From: Cladopsammia gracilis
Lineage: Eukaryota; Cnidaria; Anthozoa; Scleractinia; Dendrophylliidae
Assembly: GCA_022457155.1 (NCBI GenBank)
Contig: JAJGOT010000137.1
Span: 554,501-618,500, forward strand
Direction: 5' to 3'
Length of the DNA stretch: 64,000 nucleotides
Shown here: piece after piece, positions 22,325 through 34,793 of the stretch
Layout of the letters: every line of letters begins with the position of its first letter
Numbering within the stretch: position 1 is the first letter of the stretch
Program-made: the position numbers and the translations under genes
Notes under the pieces: model-generated
The model's database searches: none
Seen by the model: the letters and a program-made list of their open reading frames with translations, nothing else
Told to the model about the DNA's origin: nothing

Positions 22325-24520
22325 CAGGAAAGACTTTTCAACTTTTACTCTCATTTACTACTTCGCTAATTTCATTCATTCAACCGCCAAGTGACATGAC
22401 CCCAGCGCCACAATTTTGGAGCCTTTCGGTCTTTTCGTGTGCGGGTCATGTGATATATGTCTTGACTCAAACTTTCCCTAATTGAGGGTTTGTGTTCTCT
22501 GTGTGAGTCTTAATCTATAAAAGCGCTCACTGAGTAGAAAAATCCAACCTAAAAGTACAAATTTGGACGCCATTTGTTCAATTTTTCAAACGTGGCGTCC
22601 GCGCAGATACACGCGCGTGTCACGCGCGGTGGCGCAAATTTTTACTAAAAATAGCCCAAATAATATTGGACGGCAAAAAAGGTCTCCGTCCCCAATTATG
22701 GCTCCTGATTGATTGATTGCTGTCTTTGTTTATTCAAAAAAAATGTATCGCGTGACATTTCCCAGACGAACGACGTCATCCATCCATCAAAGCCGCACCT
22801 TTTAAAAGAATTCCCGTCCGCGTCTGTTTCCTCTTTCACATTTAGTGAGCTACAAATCTACCAACGTGCACTAAATTGCTTTACATCTTTTCTTCTTAAA
22901 ACATCTGCCCGAAGATACAGGTATGTTTATAGATTCTAAATAGTTAGATTTTTAAAACGTAAAGGACGAACTAACTCATAAGCAGCGTTTGTATAGATGA
23001 TCAATGTCGTATGTCGCAATCATTCCTTCGTCGAGTATGCATCTGATCTATGAAGTCCAGCCAATAGAGTAATATTGTGACTGCAACACTCGGATATATA
23101 GTCAGTTATGTTTCAAGGCTGTGATCGAATCAACATCTTACGACATTCAAAGTGTTGTGTTAGTCAGTTTGTTAAGTGCGTGTAGGCCGTGTAGGTGGGA
23201 AATGCATCCAAGATCTGCACTGAGATCAAGTTGCGACATCAATGATTTATAGATCATAATTTATCAGAGCGCGTCTTCACTCTGCTTTCTATATCTGCTA
23301 CGAGCTGTAACAGTCTTCAAAGAGTTATTAAATTCAATGTTTCGCTTTACACTTATTTATAACCAGCTTACTTACAGGCTGTCGGTATTTCATGACATCA
23401 AGAGCCTCGAGAAGCTGCTGTCATACAATACGCTGTAGATAGGGAAGTTCTTGAGTATACATTCTTCGGTTGCATGATTTAACGGATGCATTAAAAATGG
23501 TTAACTTTTGTTTTACACTCTTCATCTACATCTACAAATTTAATCTATAACAGTTTCCCATTACATTGATGTGGTCAGCTGAAGCTCACAGCATTTACAT
23601 AGTAAATAGCAAGTAGAATTGGATTAATATTAACAATACACAATAAATCATCTAATATACTTTTGTTGCAACAAATTATTTCGTTTATTTGCAAAGTAAA
23701 CCTTTTTTGACACCAATACTGCTCTGATGAGTCGAACAGTAAACTTATCGACTGTTTAACTTTATCGACTTAAACTCGTGATTTCAGCATAAAAGGCTTA
23801 TGGAATATGATATCATATCGACAGTCTCTTAATGAACTTGCAGTTTTATCTGACAACGGAGCCAGAGCGTCGATAAAAGTTCATTCCCTTTAATAAATTC
23901 ACCCTGTTGTTGAAATGAAACACGGTAATAATAAAATAAAGTTTTTGATCGAGAATTAACGAAAGCAAAATAAAATCCAACTGCTCTAATTATATTTATT
24001 CTGTTAAATTAGCGTGACTTTTATGTTCGGCACCTCATTGCGGAACTGCCCAAAGCTGTAAATTTTAATTCTGTCAGAATTCGTTCACTTCAGACGCCAT
24101 CAGAGTTACGTTTGACATTTTTATGGAACAGGAACATTAACATTCTTCTGTTTCCTTACTATACACCCTTTTCGTTTTGTAAGTAGTTGATGAAATGCAA
24201 TCTTAGTTCAATTTGGAGGCAGCGAGGCATTCGTGCGAGGCACAAGAAAACACGCGAGGCACAAATACTCGTCAATCGTTATAAAAGGTGACAGGCCATA
24301 ACACAAATCTCACTCGTCGCTATGAAGCATTTTGGCCCAGCTTTATAATAGGGTTACACCAAGTATGTTCCTCGCTGGCTCGCATATTGTATACACTCTT
24401 GAGGATCAACACTATATCGCAATCATTCCTTCATTGTAAATGCATCTAATCTATGAAAAGACAATTAAGTTAAAAAGTCGTATTATTCTAAAGAAAAATA
24501 CTGTAATTAGTAAATAGAAT
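22325..24520 (+). repeat. Segmental repeat unit B
   Basis: Close copy of unit A with small deletions (for example near 23790-23835). TATA-like box at 22516, donor-like site at 22921. The 76-residue frame at 22709-22939 is not kept in unit A. Confidence 0.8.
22516..22522 (+). promoter_or_regulatory. TATA-like box of unit B
   Basis: TATAAAA, same context and spacing as in unit A. Confidence 0.4.
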
Positions 24521-24576
24521 ATATTATAGAATTATAGACTTTTTCTACCATCCAGCGTAACAAAATAGCTTTAACA

Positions 24577-25163
24577 GAGGGTCGTGAAAGGGGGGGGGGG
24601 GGGGGGGGGGGGGGGTACCAATCCCATTTCCCAGCCCAATTTTTTTGCAAATCCCATTTCCCATCGTCCAAATCCCATTCCCACTAGTACAATTCAGTAA
24701 AAATCCCAGTGTTTTTCATACAAGCTCTTTTCTATTCTAATCCGCATATCAGGTGATATTCTCTTGCCACTTCACATTCCTGTCGCCTGCAGGTAGTCTG
24801 ACATCCCACCATGTTGTTTTGAACACGTAAATACGCATGCTCAGCGGTTTTGGCTTGATTGCACCGCTGTACACAAATATCGTTGACCGTAAGACAAGGG
24901 AAAAATAAAATATTCTGATATTCCTATCGTAGAATTGGCGTAAAATAGGCACTTTTAATAGTTTTCTGATTTCTAAGAGAATTAGTTAGACTAGTTCAGA
25001 GACCAGTTAAGCATTGACTGGACATGCTTAAAGGCAACTGTCCCATTCCCATTTCGACGTTTTTTTCCCATTCCCAATGCGCAAATCCCAGTCCCAGTGA
25101 CTCTAATCCCATTTCCCAGGGCAAAACCAGGCCAGGCTGTTCTTTTATCCCTTCAGGACCCTC
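24577..25163. mobile_element. GAGGGTC-family transposon, copy 3 (0.59 kb)
   Basis: Ends GAGGGTCGTGAA and TTCAGGACCCTC, with TTAACA on both sides (24571-24576 and 25164-25169). The empty site AGCTTTAACAGTTTAAGG is visible at about 22247-22265. The interior has CCCATTTCCCA-type repeats related to copies 1 and 2, and a poly-G run (about 24590-24615). There is no coding sequence. Confidence 0.85.
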
Positions 25164-25417
25164 TTAACAGTTTAAGGCAGTTTACTGGATCCGTTTTGTT
25201 TGAAATGACTGCAAAATTTAGCTGAAGATCGCAACTCAGGAAAGACTTTTCAACTTTTACTCTCATTTACTCCTTTGCTAATTTCATTCATTCAACTCAA
25301 GTGACAGCGCCACAATTTTGGAGCCTTTCGGTCTTTTCGTGCGGGTCATGTGATATATGTCTTGACTCAAACTTTCCCTAATTGAGGGTTTCGTGTTCTC
25401 TGTGCGAGTCTTAATCT

Positions 25418-25424
25418 ATAAAAG
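25418..25424 (+). promoter_or_regulatory. TATA-like box of unit C
   Basis: TATAAAA at the position equivalent to units A and B. Confidence 0.35.
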
Positions 25425-25706
25425 CGTTCACTGAGGAGAAAAATCCAACCTAAAAGTACAAATTTGGACGCCATTTGTTCAATTTCTCTAACGTGGCGTC
25501 CGCGCAGACACACGCCCGTGTCACGCGCGATGGCGCAAATTTTTACTAAAAATAGCCCTAATAATGGTTCCAGATTGATTGATTGCTGTCGATGTTTATT
25601 TAGAAAAAATGTATCGCGTGACATTTCCCAGACGGATGACGTCATCCATCCATCAAAGCCGCACCTTTTAAAAGAATTCCAGTCCGCGTCTGTTTCCTCT
25701 TTCACA

Positions 25707-26775
25707 TAGTCTCCCACGCAGCCGTTATTTGTCTCGTCACGCAATGCTCCTCCCCACTAACGGCTGCTCAAACCTGAACAACATTCCTTTGCAGATTTAA
25801 GCCAATCACAGTTGCAGTGCCATTTTCGGAACTCGCTCGCGCCAAATTCTCTACGCGTGACTCGTCCAATCATAGCCTGCGTTTTATCGTTGACTCAGTT
25901 GGATGGTGGCGCTGAATGAAGGTTTTCGTGCAGTGTCAGAAGCAGGCCATTCATAAAAATAATTTTTGACAATTATTTGTTATTTGTTAACTTGCCGACG
26001 GGCTTTTTCTCTCCCGCTCGTGTTTGACCATGTTTGCGAAGAGACGGGTCACAGCGTTGTCGTGGTCTCACCTTTGGTTCGAAGATCGAGAAAGGCGAAT
26101 ATTCTGTCGTGCATGGCTCAACAGAAGAATGGTTGTTATAAAAGGTGACAGGCATAGCACAAATCCTGCTTGTCGCTACAAGCATTTCAGCCCAGCTTTA
26201 GAATAAGTCTACCCCAAGTACGTGTCTCAGTGAGAGATTTTTCCTTTTAGATCAAAATAAAGATATAACAGGCCTGTTGTTTTAAATGTTTCGAAAATGT
26301 TGTCGTTTCTTTGATCTTAGGAAAAAATCTCTAGCTGTGATACTGACAGGAGGAATTTACGCTTTCCAGAGCCGTTTAGATTATTTACATGTAGTCATGC
26401 AGTCGTTTATTTACTAGCTCTTGGCAAAATAATGGAGTTTATTTGGTTCACTTTAAAAACGTTGCAAGATTAGTAGTATCTGCTTTTAAAAGTAGGAATT
26501 ATTTGCTACTTAGGATCAGTTCATTACTCATTCCGTGATTCAGTGTGAGCGCAATTAAGTCTGCGGTTAGTGTAGCGATGTCTGGCACATAGTAAACCGG
26601 AAACCACCGGCCTGTTTTTGCGCGAAAACGACGTCATTTTCATTTTGCTGATACATGATTGGTTCGCTGAATTTAACGCAAACACAATGGGAAAGGAATG
26701 TGGTCCAGGTTTCAGCAGCCGTTAGTGGGGAGGAGCGTTGCGTGACGAGACAAATGACGGCTGTGTGGGAGACTA
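25707..26775. mobile_element. Mutator-like element, 1.07 kb, 9-bp duplication
   Basis: Inverted repeats of about 65 bp start TAGTCTCCCACGCAGCCGTT and end with the complement; both contain TTTGTCTCGTCACGCAA. TCTTTCACA flanks both ends (25698-25706 and 26776-26784). Units A and B give the uninterrupted target (CCTCTTTCACATTTAGTGAG). A 9-bp duplication with long terminal repeats fits the Mutator group. The interior stretch at about 26134-26222 resembles units A and B (about 19012-19103 and 24282-24365), so it may be captured sequence. No transposase is present. Confidence 0.85.
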
Positions 26776-27303
26776 TCTTTCACATTTAGTGAGCTACAAA
26801 TCTACCAACGTGCACTAAATTGCTTTACATCTTTTCTTTTTAAAACATCTGCCCGAAGATACAGGTATGTTTATATTTTCTAAATTGTTAGATTTTTGGA
26901 ACGTAAAGGACGAACTAACTCATTAGCAGCGTTTGAAAAGATGATCAATGTCGTATGTCGCAATCATTCCTTCGTGTGTAATAATGAGGTGGCTGCAACA
27001 CTCGCATTAGCCTGCGAATACAGCCGCCTCTCATCGCTCCCGGCCTCTAGGGGAATTCGCGCTCTCTCGTCAGTTATGTTTCGTGGCTGTACATGAAATC
27101 AACTTCTTACGATATTCAAAGTGTTGCACTGAGATCAAGTTGCGACATCAATGATTTATAGATCATATCAGAGCGCGTCTTTGCTCTGTTTTCTATATCC
27201 GCAACGAGCTGTAACAGTCTTCAAAGACTTTTTAAATTCAATGTTTTCGCTTTACACTTATTTATAACTAGCTTACAGGCTGTCGGCATTTTATTTTACG
27301 CAG

Positions 27304-27738
27304 TGGCTATTCGTACGGCATGCGTACACGCGCAGACTTCGATTTGCTATTGGTACGGGAGTCCAAAATTTTCGACAAATTTCGATGTTATTGTTCACTT
27401 CGTATAGCTAAACGAACATTTAATATTGTAGACCAACAAAAGTGAAGAATAACATCGAAAATTGACGAAAGTTTTGGACTCCAGTACAAATAGCCTGAAT
27501 AGCAAATCGAAGAGTATTCTTTGACGCGAAAAAGTGTCAGGAAATGCATCGCTTGCCTTGTATACAGGGACTCGGCGAAATCAACATCGCTTACCAGAAG
27601 CGCTTCGTAAAACTAAACGAACATTTAACATTGTGGACCAACAAAGTGAAGAATAACATCGGAAATTGTCGAAAGTTTTGGACTCCCGTATGAATAGCAA
27701 ATCGAAATCCACGTACGGGTGCCGCACGAACAGCCCGG
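27304..27738. mobile_element. MITE with about 70-bp inverted repeats
   Basis: The left arm starts GGCTATTCGTACGGCATGCG and the right arm ends GCCGCACGAACAGCC. Both share TTCGATTTGCTATT and GGGAGTCCAAAA. An inner block (about 27438-27500) repeats part of the right arm directly, so the element is itself rearranged. Confidence 0.7.
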
Positions 27739-28800
27739 GGAAATAGCCAAGTCACGCTGTCACGCTAACATTTATTTCCCGAGTGGGGACTGGGACTAAA
27801 CACAGTTTGAGTTGAGAAATCGGTGAGAAACAGATTTTGCGAGTTTATTTCTTGTTGTTTCTTGCTTTGAAGTTCACAAGACAATTAACTAAACTTTCAG
27901 ATGTGTACTCAGTTTCTCAGCTAATAAGTAAATTGTATTTTAAAGGTTTATCCAGCTTGCATTGTAGCAGTGGAAGGAATCAACATCACTGAGGCCCAGT
28001 TCAAACGTTGAATTTCACATGTGCCGAACCTAATGCAAATGAGCAAAATCTATTGTTCTTGCTAATTTGCATTAGGTTCGGCACATGTGAAGTTCGACGT
28101 TTGAACTGGGCCTGAGTAAGTTATCAGCTTTGTGTTTTGACTATAATCATCTCCTTCCATACTGCAGTATCAAACCTTATGTATTTATGTTAAAATTAAA
28201 TATCACAGAAGTCAGAGTTCAGAAGGTTGCTGCATGAAAAATATAAAGCACATCTGACTTTCAATTCCTAGACATTCCTTGTTGCATAACTCAGATAATT
28301 GTTCATTTAATTCAATTTCGATTCTTAATGTTTTTTTTGGTGTTCCTTTCTAAATTAAGCTTATGTGATTGTTGGAGCCACAATAACACGTTTGGCTGTG
28401 TTTATATAGAGATAAACAAATTACAGAGCTCTGCTTACGCACTTGACAATTTTTTGTACAAGTTCTAATAGTTGCCTTTTGAGCAGCTAACCGGAATTCA
28501 AAAACTGTGAAAGACAAAGTTGTAAATTGTCGGAAAGACAACATGGAACTTGTATAAAACTTTGTCAAGCTGTGGCTTAGTTTGGTGCACAACGCTGCAA
28601 ATTAAATAAAAATAATATAATGCATTTTATATTATTGTTTAACCCATTGACTCCTAAATAATTTGCAGAAAATTATGGCAAATTGAAGCCATTAATGCCA
28701 CTTTTTGATTGCTGTGGAGGCAAATTACTAGTTAACTGTCCAGAACGTTGTTTGCAACATGAAAACTAAGCTTCCTTTTCATTCGGGGTCAAATAAATCA
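27739..28800. other. Spacer with repeat-unit pieces
   Basis: 27825-27960 matches 19625-19775. 28500-28600 resembles 32950-33030 (both contain AACTTTGTCAAG). A 120-bp MITE lies at 27993-28112. No gene is seen. Confidence 0.45.
27993..28112. mobile_element. 120-bp fold-back MITE, copy 1
   Basis: Ends GGCCCAGTTCAAACGTTGAA and the complement. TGA lies on each side (27990-27992 and 28113-28115). A sister copy of identical length is at 60694-60813 in opposite orientation. Confidence 0.85.
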
Positions 28801-29504
28801 ACTTTTGGTTTCAGGCCTCACTATCAATATGCCAGACATAAAATTCTCGGTGGAGGGCATCAAGAAACAACTCCTGAACATCAAGATCAACAAGGCTAGT
28901 GGTCCAGATTTGATTCTGGCCAGAATCCTCTGCGACACCGCCTCAGAGATTGCTTTAGTTCTTGCCTCTTTGTTTCAACAAATTATCTTACAACTCCACA
29001 ACTCTGCCACACGCCTGCAAGCTAAGCTAACGTCTGTGCCATCTTTAAAAAGGGCTCCAAGGCAGATCCAAAAAATTACAGGCTGGTGTCTCAACATCCC
29101 TAACATCAAAGGTCATGGTGCATTATATAGTATCTTGCCACATATCACGTCACTTTTCTGCTAATTGTATCATTCCTCCATATCAGTGTGGACTCTTTGC
29201 TGATGATTGTGTTCTTTACCATCCAATTAATTCCATGGACGACTATCTTGTCCCCCAGCGAGACATTAATCAATTAGAGATGTGGGCTTCAATATGGCAG
29301 ATGAAATTCGTAAATACTAAAAGAAGGAATGACCTACAACCACCTACAACCACCTACAACCACCTACAACCACCTACAACCATCTACAACCACCTACAAC
29401 CACCACCTAAAACCATCTACAACCACCTAAAACCACCTAAAACCACCTAAAACCACCTACAACCATCTACAACCACCTACAAGGAATGACCTAAAAGGAA
29501 CTCC

Positions 29505-30168
29505 CTTACAGAAAATGAGTGTACAAAATGTGTACAATGTTCCAACTGAAAGTATACATCACAATGTATACATTTTGTATACTTCTAGTGTAGTCTTAAT
29601 GTATACTTTTTGTACATGCAAAGTGTACATTTAGTAGCATGAATTTGGAACTCCTAAAACACACTAAATGTATACAAAAAGTATACAAAAAGTGTACAAA
29701 CAAAAGAGAATACTCTTTTGAAAAGATAGTAAAAAAATGTATACTTTTTGTATACATCTATCAATTTTATTTACCTGAAGTATACATGCATGCATGTATA
29801 CTTGACTATATAAGCTCTCGTATATTTTGATATATTGTATTTTTATATATTGTATTTTTCAGAAAAATTATAATTATATATAATAATATAATAATAATAA
29901 TATAATAATATAATTATATTTATATAATATATAATAATTAAAAATTTTTTAATTATATAATTATATATATATATATATATATTATGGATACATTTTGTAT
30001 ACATCAGACGATTGTTGTATACAGTAAGTATACATCAAAATCAATGAAATTCCCAGTTTGTATATTTGATGTATACAACAAATGTACATTAGGGATGCTG
30101 GACAGGAGATTTGTACACTTTATGTATACAAAAAGTATACAAATCAACTTCTCTTTTTTGTAAGGGCT
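29505..30168. mobile_element. Nested element rich in GTATAC motifs
   Basis: The ends CCCTTACAGAAAA and TTTTTTGTAAGGG are inverted. The interior has many palindromic GTATACAAAAAGTATAC-type motifs and AT-rich runs (29870-29985). It interrupts the CCTACAACCA array. Target duplication unclear (CT at most). Confidence 0.65.
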
Positions 30169-30591
30169 ATAACCACCTAAAACCATCTGCAACCACCTAA
30201 AACTTCAGAAATATAAAAAATCCACGCAGAATACTGTTTTTATCATTTCAGTGTCAATTTGATCGATTTCAGGTAGCCTGCGTGCTCACCGGAAATGTTG
30301 CGTGACTCTTTCCACGGGTGTCTCATTTCATGGAAAGAGCGTCTATCGTACTTGGTTCTTTTTTGCACTTTCATAATCATGCACAGGCAAGGCCGGGTCT
30401 ATGAATGGAATTCTTACTGCAATATTCGCTGAGATACAGTTATTAATTTCTTAGCGGCCACCCCCTGTTAAGCGGCCAGTTATCTAAGTCCCGAATTTAT
30501 TGTCAGTATAATACTGTAAATAAAACCCCTATTAAGCGACCGCGACCACCTTTTGGCGGTCCTGCATGAGGACCACCAGGACCACCTGCAT

Positions 30592-30957
30592 ATTACAGCC
30601 ATGCTCCGTCACGCGTGATCAGTATTTTTAAAAATTGAATGGAGTTTTCAACATTACGCGTCGGTTTTGAAAATTCATTCCGAGATTCGGAATTCCCGTG
30701 AGAACTTTACCGCACTTTTGGAAACAAAGGGCAACAAAATATCATTTTGTTTGAAATGTTACATATCCGAACAATATTAGGTTTTTTTATGCGTGCAGCG
30801 AAGTTATTTTCCGTTAATTTGTGACTTTCAAAGTGTTTTCCACAGAGATCTGCAAGGTTTCATTCAAATCTCGGACGTTACAAAGAAATATTCAATGTTC
30901 ATTTCATTCTCAAAATTACTGGTCACGCGTGACGGAGCATGGCTGTAAGCGGCCACC
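30592..30957. mobile_element. Nested MITE-like inverted repeat
   Basis: TTACAGCCATGCTCCGTCAC near 30592 is repeated inverted as GTGACGGAGCATGGCTGTAA near 30938. It sits within TTAAGCGGCCAC-type repeat sequence also seen at 3765-3935. Confidence 0.6.
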
Positions 30958-32392
30958 AAAAATGTAATACGCGTAGCTGACATCGTTTTGAATAACCTGA
31001 TAATAGATGAGAGTCCGAAATAGAAGGTGACGAATCTTTGCGTGATTTTGTTGTCAAGTATTGTCACTAAAATGCTTGAATCCCTTTTCTAGACGCTCTT
31101 GCCAAGTATTAAGTTTGTTTCCATGAAACGAAACACCCGTGGAAAGAGAAAGCAAAATTTCCGGTGAGCGTCGCAGGCTACCTGACAATGAAATGATAAA
31201 AACAGTATTCTGCGTGGATTTTTTATATTTCTGAAGATGGTTGTAGGTGGTTGTAGGTGGTTTTAGGTGGTTGTAGATGGTTTTAGGTGGTTGTAGATGG
31301 TTTTAGGTCATTCCTTATAGGTGGTTGTAGGTGGTTGTAGGTGGTTGTAGATGGTTGTAGATGGTTGTAGGTGGTTGTAGGTGGTTGTAGGTGGTTGTAG
31401 GTCATTCCTTATTTTAGTATTTACGAGATGAAATTTGCTCCTAGTAAATGTTTTGTTATGTCTGCTACTTTAAAGAAATTTCCCTGCAAAATTACTCCCT
31501 TTGTAATGTGCAGCTTGACGGAGCTCGCCATCAAAAGTATCTCGGTGTCTACATAACATGCACGTTGAATTAGCAATTGTAATGTGACAAAGCTAAAAAG
31601 AAGGCTATTAAATTATTAGAGTCTTTGAGAAGGGATTCTTCAAAGGAATCTCTCATTGTGCAACCGATCTGTTAAAGAACGCTCGTATCTATCCTTCACT
31701 AAGGGCATTTGATTGTTGAATAATTATGCTATGGTTGCTTGGTCACCGCATACAAAGAAAGGAATTGATTGTATTGAATCTGTACCACACCACGCACCAT
31801 GATTTGTCAACAATGACTACAGTTGTCCTAGTAGCATGTCATCTATACTCATTGACTTATATACTGGCCATCACTGCAATCAAGACAAAGCTTGTGCGCG
31901 GATGTTGGCATGTTTTATAAAATTCATAGAGGTCAAGTCAATATCTCCCTGAGTTAAGTTAAGTTGAGACAACCATCCTCTTCAGTCAATGCTTACAAAC
32001 AATTCTATGAAAGAGCTATCCCTATATCATATGGAATGCATTGCCATCCGATGTTGTTAAATCATCATCATACTCCGACAGAATTCATCCAGAGAGTTTC
32101 TTCTACTTTAATTTATTAAGTTCTTGAAAATTATTATTTATGTAATAACATCATTTTAATTTTGGTTAGAATTGCGCTCCCCCTCCCCCCCCCCCCCCCC
32201 CCCGGGATTCATCTGCAGCATTATCTGCAATACAGAAATTACATATCTCCAGCGTATTTGATAATCTTAGACATTGCTGATCTACTGAGGAGAGGACAGA
32301 GTCATCTGCTGTGTGTCTCTCCTAATTTTGCAAAGAAAATCAGAAGTACAAAGGACCAAAAAAATGTTGTTATCCTAAACAGCCCTTAATAA

Positions 32393-32654
32393 TGAAGGGG
32401 TGAGTGGAATAAAGCCCTAAGTAAATTCTGATCAACTGCTAGATTCTCCTTACAGTCTATCTTGTATATGCTCATGTAACAAAGGGAAAATTTGGCTATA
32501 GATCAGGAGTCACTTAGGGGGGATAAGGCCCTAAGTGACCCCTGATCTGAAACCAAATTCTCCCTTTGTTCATGAGCATATATACAAGACAAATTGGAAG
32601 GAGAATCTAACAGTTTATCAGAAGTCACTTAGGGCTTTATTCCACTCACCCCCT
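32393..32654. mobile_element. Fold-back MITE, 0.26 kb
   Basis: The left arm AAGGGGTGAGTGGAATAAAG and its complement end the unit. Nested inner palindromes include TAGGGCCTTATCC-type and GATCAGGAGTCACTTAGGG. Nothing coding. Confidence 0.75.
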
Positions 32655-33057
32655 TGATTCTGGTCCCATCCTGAGCTACCTGCATGGCTGCCGGCCCTCC
32701 ACCAATTCTATCATAGCAATTTCAAGTCGCAGCCAATTTTGTATTTTTATATAACATTGCTAATATTTTATTTTGACTTCCACAGTTATTTAGTTGTTAT
32801 TGTTGTGTTTAATAGTGCAAAGTAGAGAGTTTGAACAGAGCTCAAGGTTGACTCTGCTGAGGAAATAATAACTTGTCATATTAGCTTTGTGATATATGAC
32901 TTTAACATTGTTATTATAAAGTGGCTGCTATTTTAATTGGCCAACCAAAATGCACAGTTGTTAATTGTCAATGGAAAGACATTGTGCAACTTGTGTAAAA
33001 CTTTGTCAAGTGGCTGAGTTAAGGCTTGGAATGCTGTAAAACTGGACAAATAATTAA

Positions 33058-33200
33058 CAATTATTGGATGAGGTTGAGCATGATAGCAATATTTATCAAG
33101 GCCAAAGTTTGTGTTATCTGCTGAAGCCGAAGGCTGAGGCGGATAACACAAACTGAGGCCTTGATAATTATCGCTATCATGCGAAAACCGAATCCAATAA
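33058..33200. repeat. Fold-back repeat around 33.1 kb
   Basis: Arms starting AATTATTGGATGAGG and ending CCGAATCCAATAATT with a short TGAAGCCGAAGGCTGA centre. Two GTCTGTAGGTATGACGT repeats follow at about 33275-33340. Confidence 0.7.
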
Positions 33201-33504
33201 TTGTTTTATTATGCATATTCCTGAGCTGCACTTGTAAAGACAAGAGCGCGCACTTCTGCATGCATAAAACTATTGTCTGTAGGTATGACGTCACTTCAAT
33301 TCTACATATATAAAATTCATTGTCTGTAGGTATGACGTAACAGAAACAGCAAGCAATAATTAGCTGCGTGCTTATAGCCAATCAAAATCGAGCTAGTGAC
33401 ACCAATGTATAATAATAAATGTTCCTTGTATATTATGTTCAGCGTAATGCTTAAAACTACATGTACACAAGAAAGTATGATTGAATTACATGTACATGTA
33501 AGAC

Positions 33505-34130
33505 AAGATTTCCAGCAAGGCGAATAAAGTGCTTGGTTTAATAAAAAGGAATAATTTGCAGAGATTTAAGAGATGTTTCAATGCTAAAATCTCTGTATTG
33601 CACCCTGGTTAGGTCCCAGCTGGAACATGGTTCTGTTGTTTGGTCACTCTTCACTGCCAGAAATATTACTAAATTGGAAAGAGTGCAACGTCGTGCTACG
33701 AAATTTATTCTAAAAACTGAAGATTCATGACTATGAAGTTCATGTCTCTAAGCTTAATCTACTGTCCCAAGAACATAGACAATTTCTATTTGATGTACTC
33801 TTTTTTTATAAAGCTTTGAATGGATATATTAATATAGACATATCTGCATACATCGAATTCTATTCTGATACTGCTAGGTACCCCCCTAATTAAGAGAAAC
33901 AGACAGCCTTACTTTAAAGAAGAACTATGCTCGAACAAACACGTTTAAGTTTAGTTTTTTTAATCGTATTGTGGACATGTGGAATTCGTTTCCATTTCAT
34001 GTTAGATCAGCTTCTAGTATCTCAAGTTTTAAGCATGGTGTCATAAATTTCTTATTAATTGTAAACCTACAGAAAATATTTGTATATATCTTTCTTATCC
34101 TTATATATTTATTATGTATAATTATTTTTT
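33505..34130 (+). pseudogene. Second LINE polymerase C-terminal remnant
   Basis: Frameshifted translation gives LERVQRRATKFILKTED, KLNLLSQEHRQFLFDVLFFY, KALNGYINIDISAYIEFYSD and later FFNRIVDMWNSFPFHVRSA. This is a C-terminal region of a different non-LTR retrotransposon family from those at 13.1 and 28.8 kb. Several stops are present. Confidence 0.8.
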
Positions 34131-34735
34131 AGATTTAGAATTTTTTAACAGCTACATGTAGGTGGTCTGTCTGAGTATGGGGTCTTTGACTCTTTTGTGG
34201 ACTATCCGTATGGCATTTTTCTTTTGTCTTGTTGTATTTTTGTAAGTTGCCATTAAAATTGTAAATTAGATAAAATACAAAGCACACCCTGCTTCCAACC
34301 TTCTTGCAAGAGGCAATTTATTTCCCTGGGGTGGGGTTGAACTCCCCTATACTGTACATGCAATGATTGATGAATTGATGAAATTGGCAACCTTTATCGA
34401 AAGTCTTAATTTAATTACTTTTAATTAATTATTTCTAAAATATTTGGCTCTGAAAATCTGTCCATGACGAGTTTTTTCATTTAATTTATTTACCCCGGTG
34501 ACGCAGCTAAAATTCAACTTTAATATAATCTGTCCCTCAAGTGATATACCATGAATTTTTGAGTGAATAATCTTTTTATTTAGAGCATTTCATAATCACA
34601 AGTTGGCTCATTAAGGACTCTTTGATTTATGCAGTGCACAAATGACAATGTACACAGGAAAAAACTTCCTCAATTTGTTTTTATTGCTTATATATTTTGA
34701 CACATTTTCTCATTTTATTTACACATGTTTTTCAG

Positions 34736-34793
34736 GAATTCAGTCGGCAAGTGACACTTTGTAATACAGTTGTGTAACAGTTTAAAAACAAAG
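34736..34793 (+). other. Possible non-coding exon
   Basis: 58 bases lie between a pyrimidine-rich acceptor (TGTTTTTCAG) and a strong donor (AAAG/GTAAGTG). All three forward frames contain stops, so it would be 5' untranslated. It could belong to the gene starting at 44581. The evidence is splice signals only. Confidence 0.3.

Larger units (their letters stand above)
25164..27300 (+). repeat. Segmental repeat unit C, interrupted
   Basis: It follows units A and B from 25247 and is split by the 1069-base element at 25707-26775. TATA-like box at 25418, donor-like site at 26865. It diverges or is deleted after about 27290. Confidence 0.75.
29309..31425. mobile_element. Long-inverted-repeat element, 2.1 kb, 10-bp duplication
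   Basis: Ends CGTAAATACTAAAAGAAGGA and TCCTTATTTTAGTATTTACG. AGATGAAATT lies on both sides (29299-29308 and 31426-31435). Each arm then has a microsatellite (CCTACAACCA units at 29334-29480; complement at 31238-31410) and further inverted sequence sharing TCCACGCAGAATACTGTTTT (about 30222 and 31200). The duplication length suggests the Mutator group. No transposase frame was found; two smaller elements are nested inside. Confidence 0.85.
28808..32120 (+). pseudogene. LINE reverse transcriptase remnant, split by a transposon
   Basis: The first part (28808-29308) encodes MPDIKFSVEGIKKQL, INKASGPDLILARIL and, after a deletion and frame changes, GLFADDCVLYHPINSM with the polymerase FADD motif, then MWASIWQMKF. 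The second part (31426-32120) resumes with MKFAPSKCFVMSATLKKFPC, later LYWPSLQSRQSLCADVGMFY, KIHRGQVNISL and SVNAYKQFYERAIP across shifting frames. The order matches a non-LTR retrotransposon polymerase. The element at 29309-31425 is inserted between the parts, duplicating AGATGAAATT. Many stops show it is long dead. Confidence 0.85.

Noticed and set aside
29330..29490. Regularly spaced repeats resembling a CRISPR array
   Set aside because: The units are a contiguous microsatellite (CCTACAACCA) without unique spacers, mirrored at 31238-31410 as part of a transposon arm.
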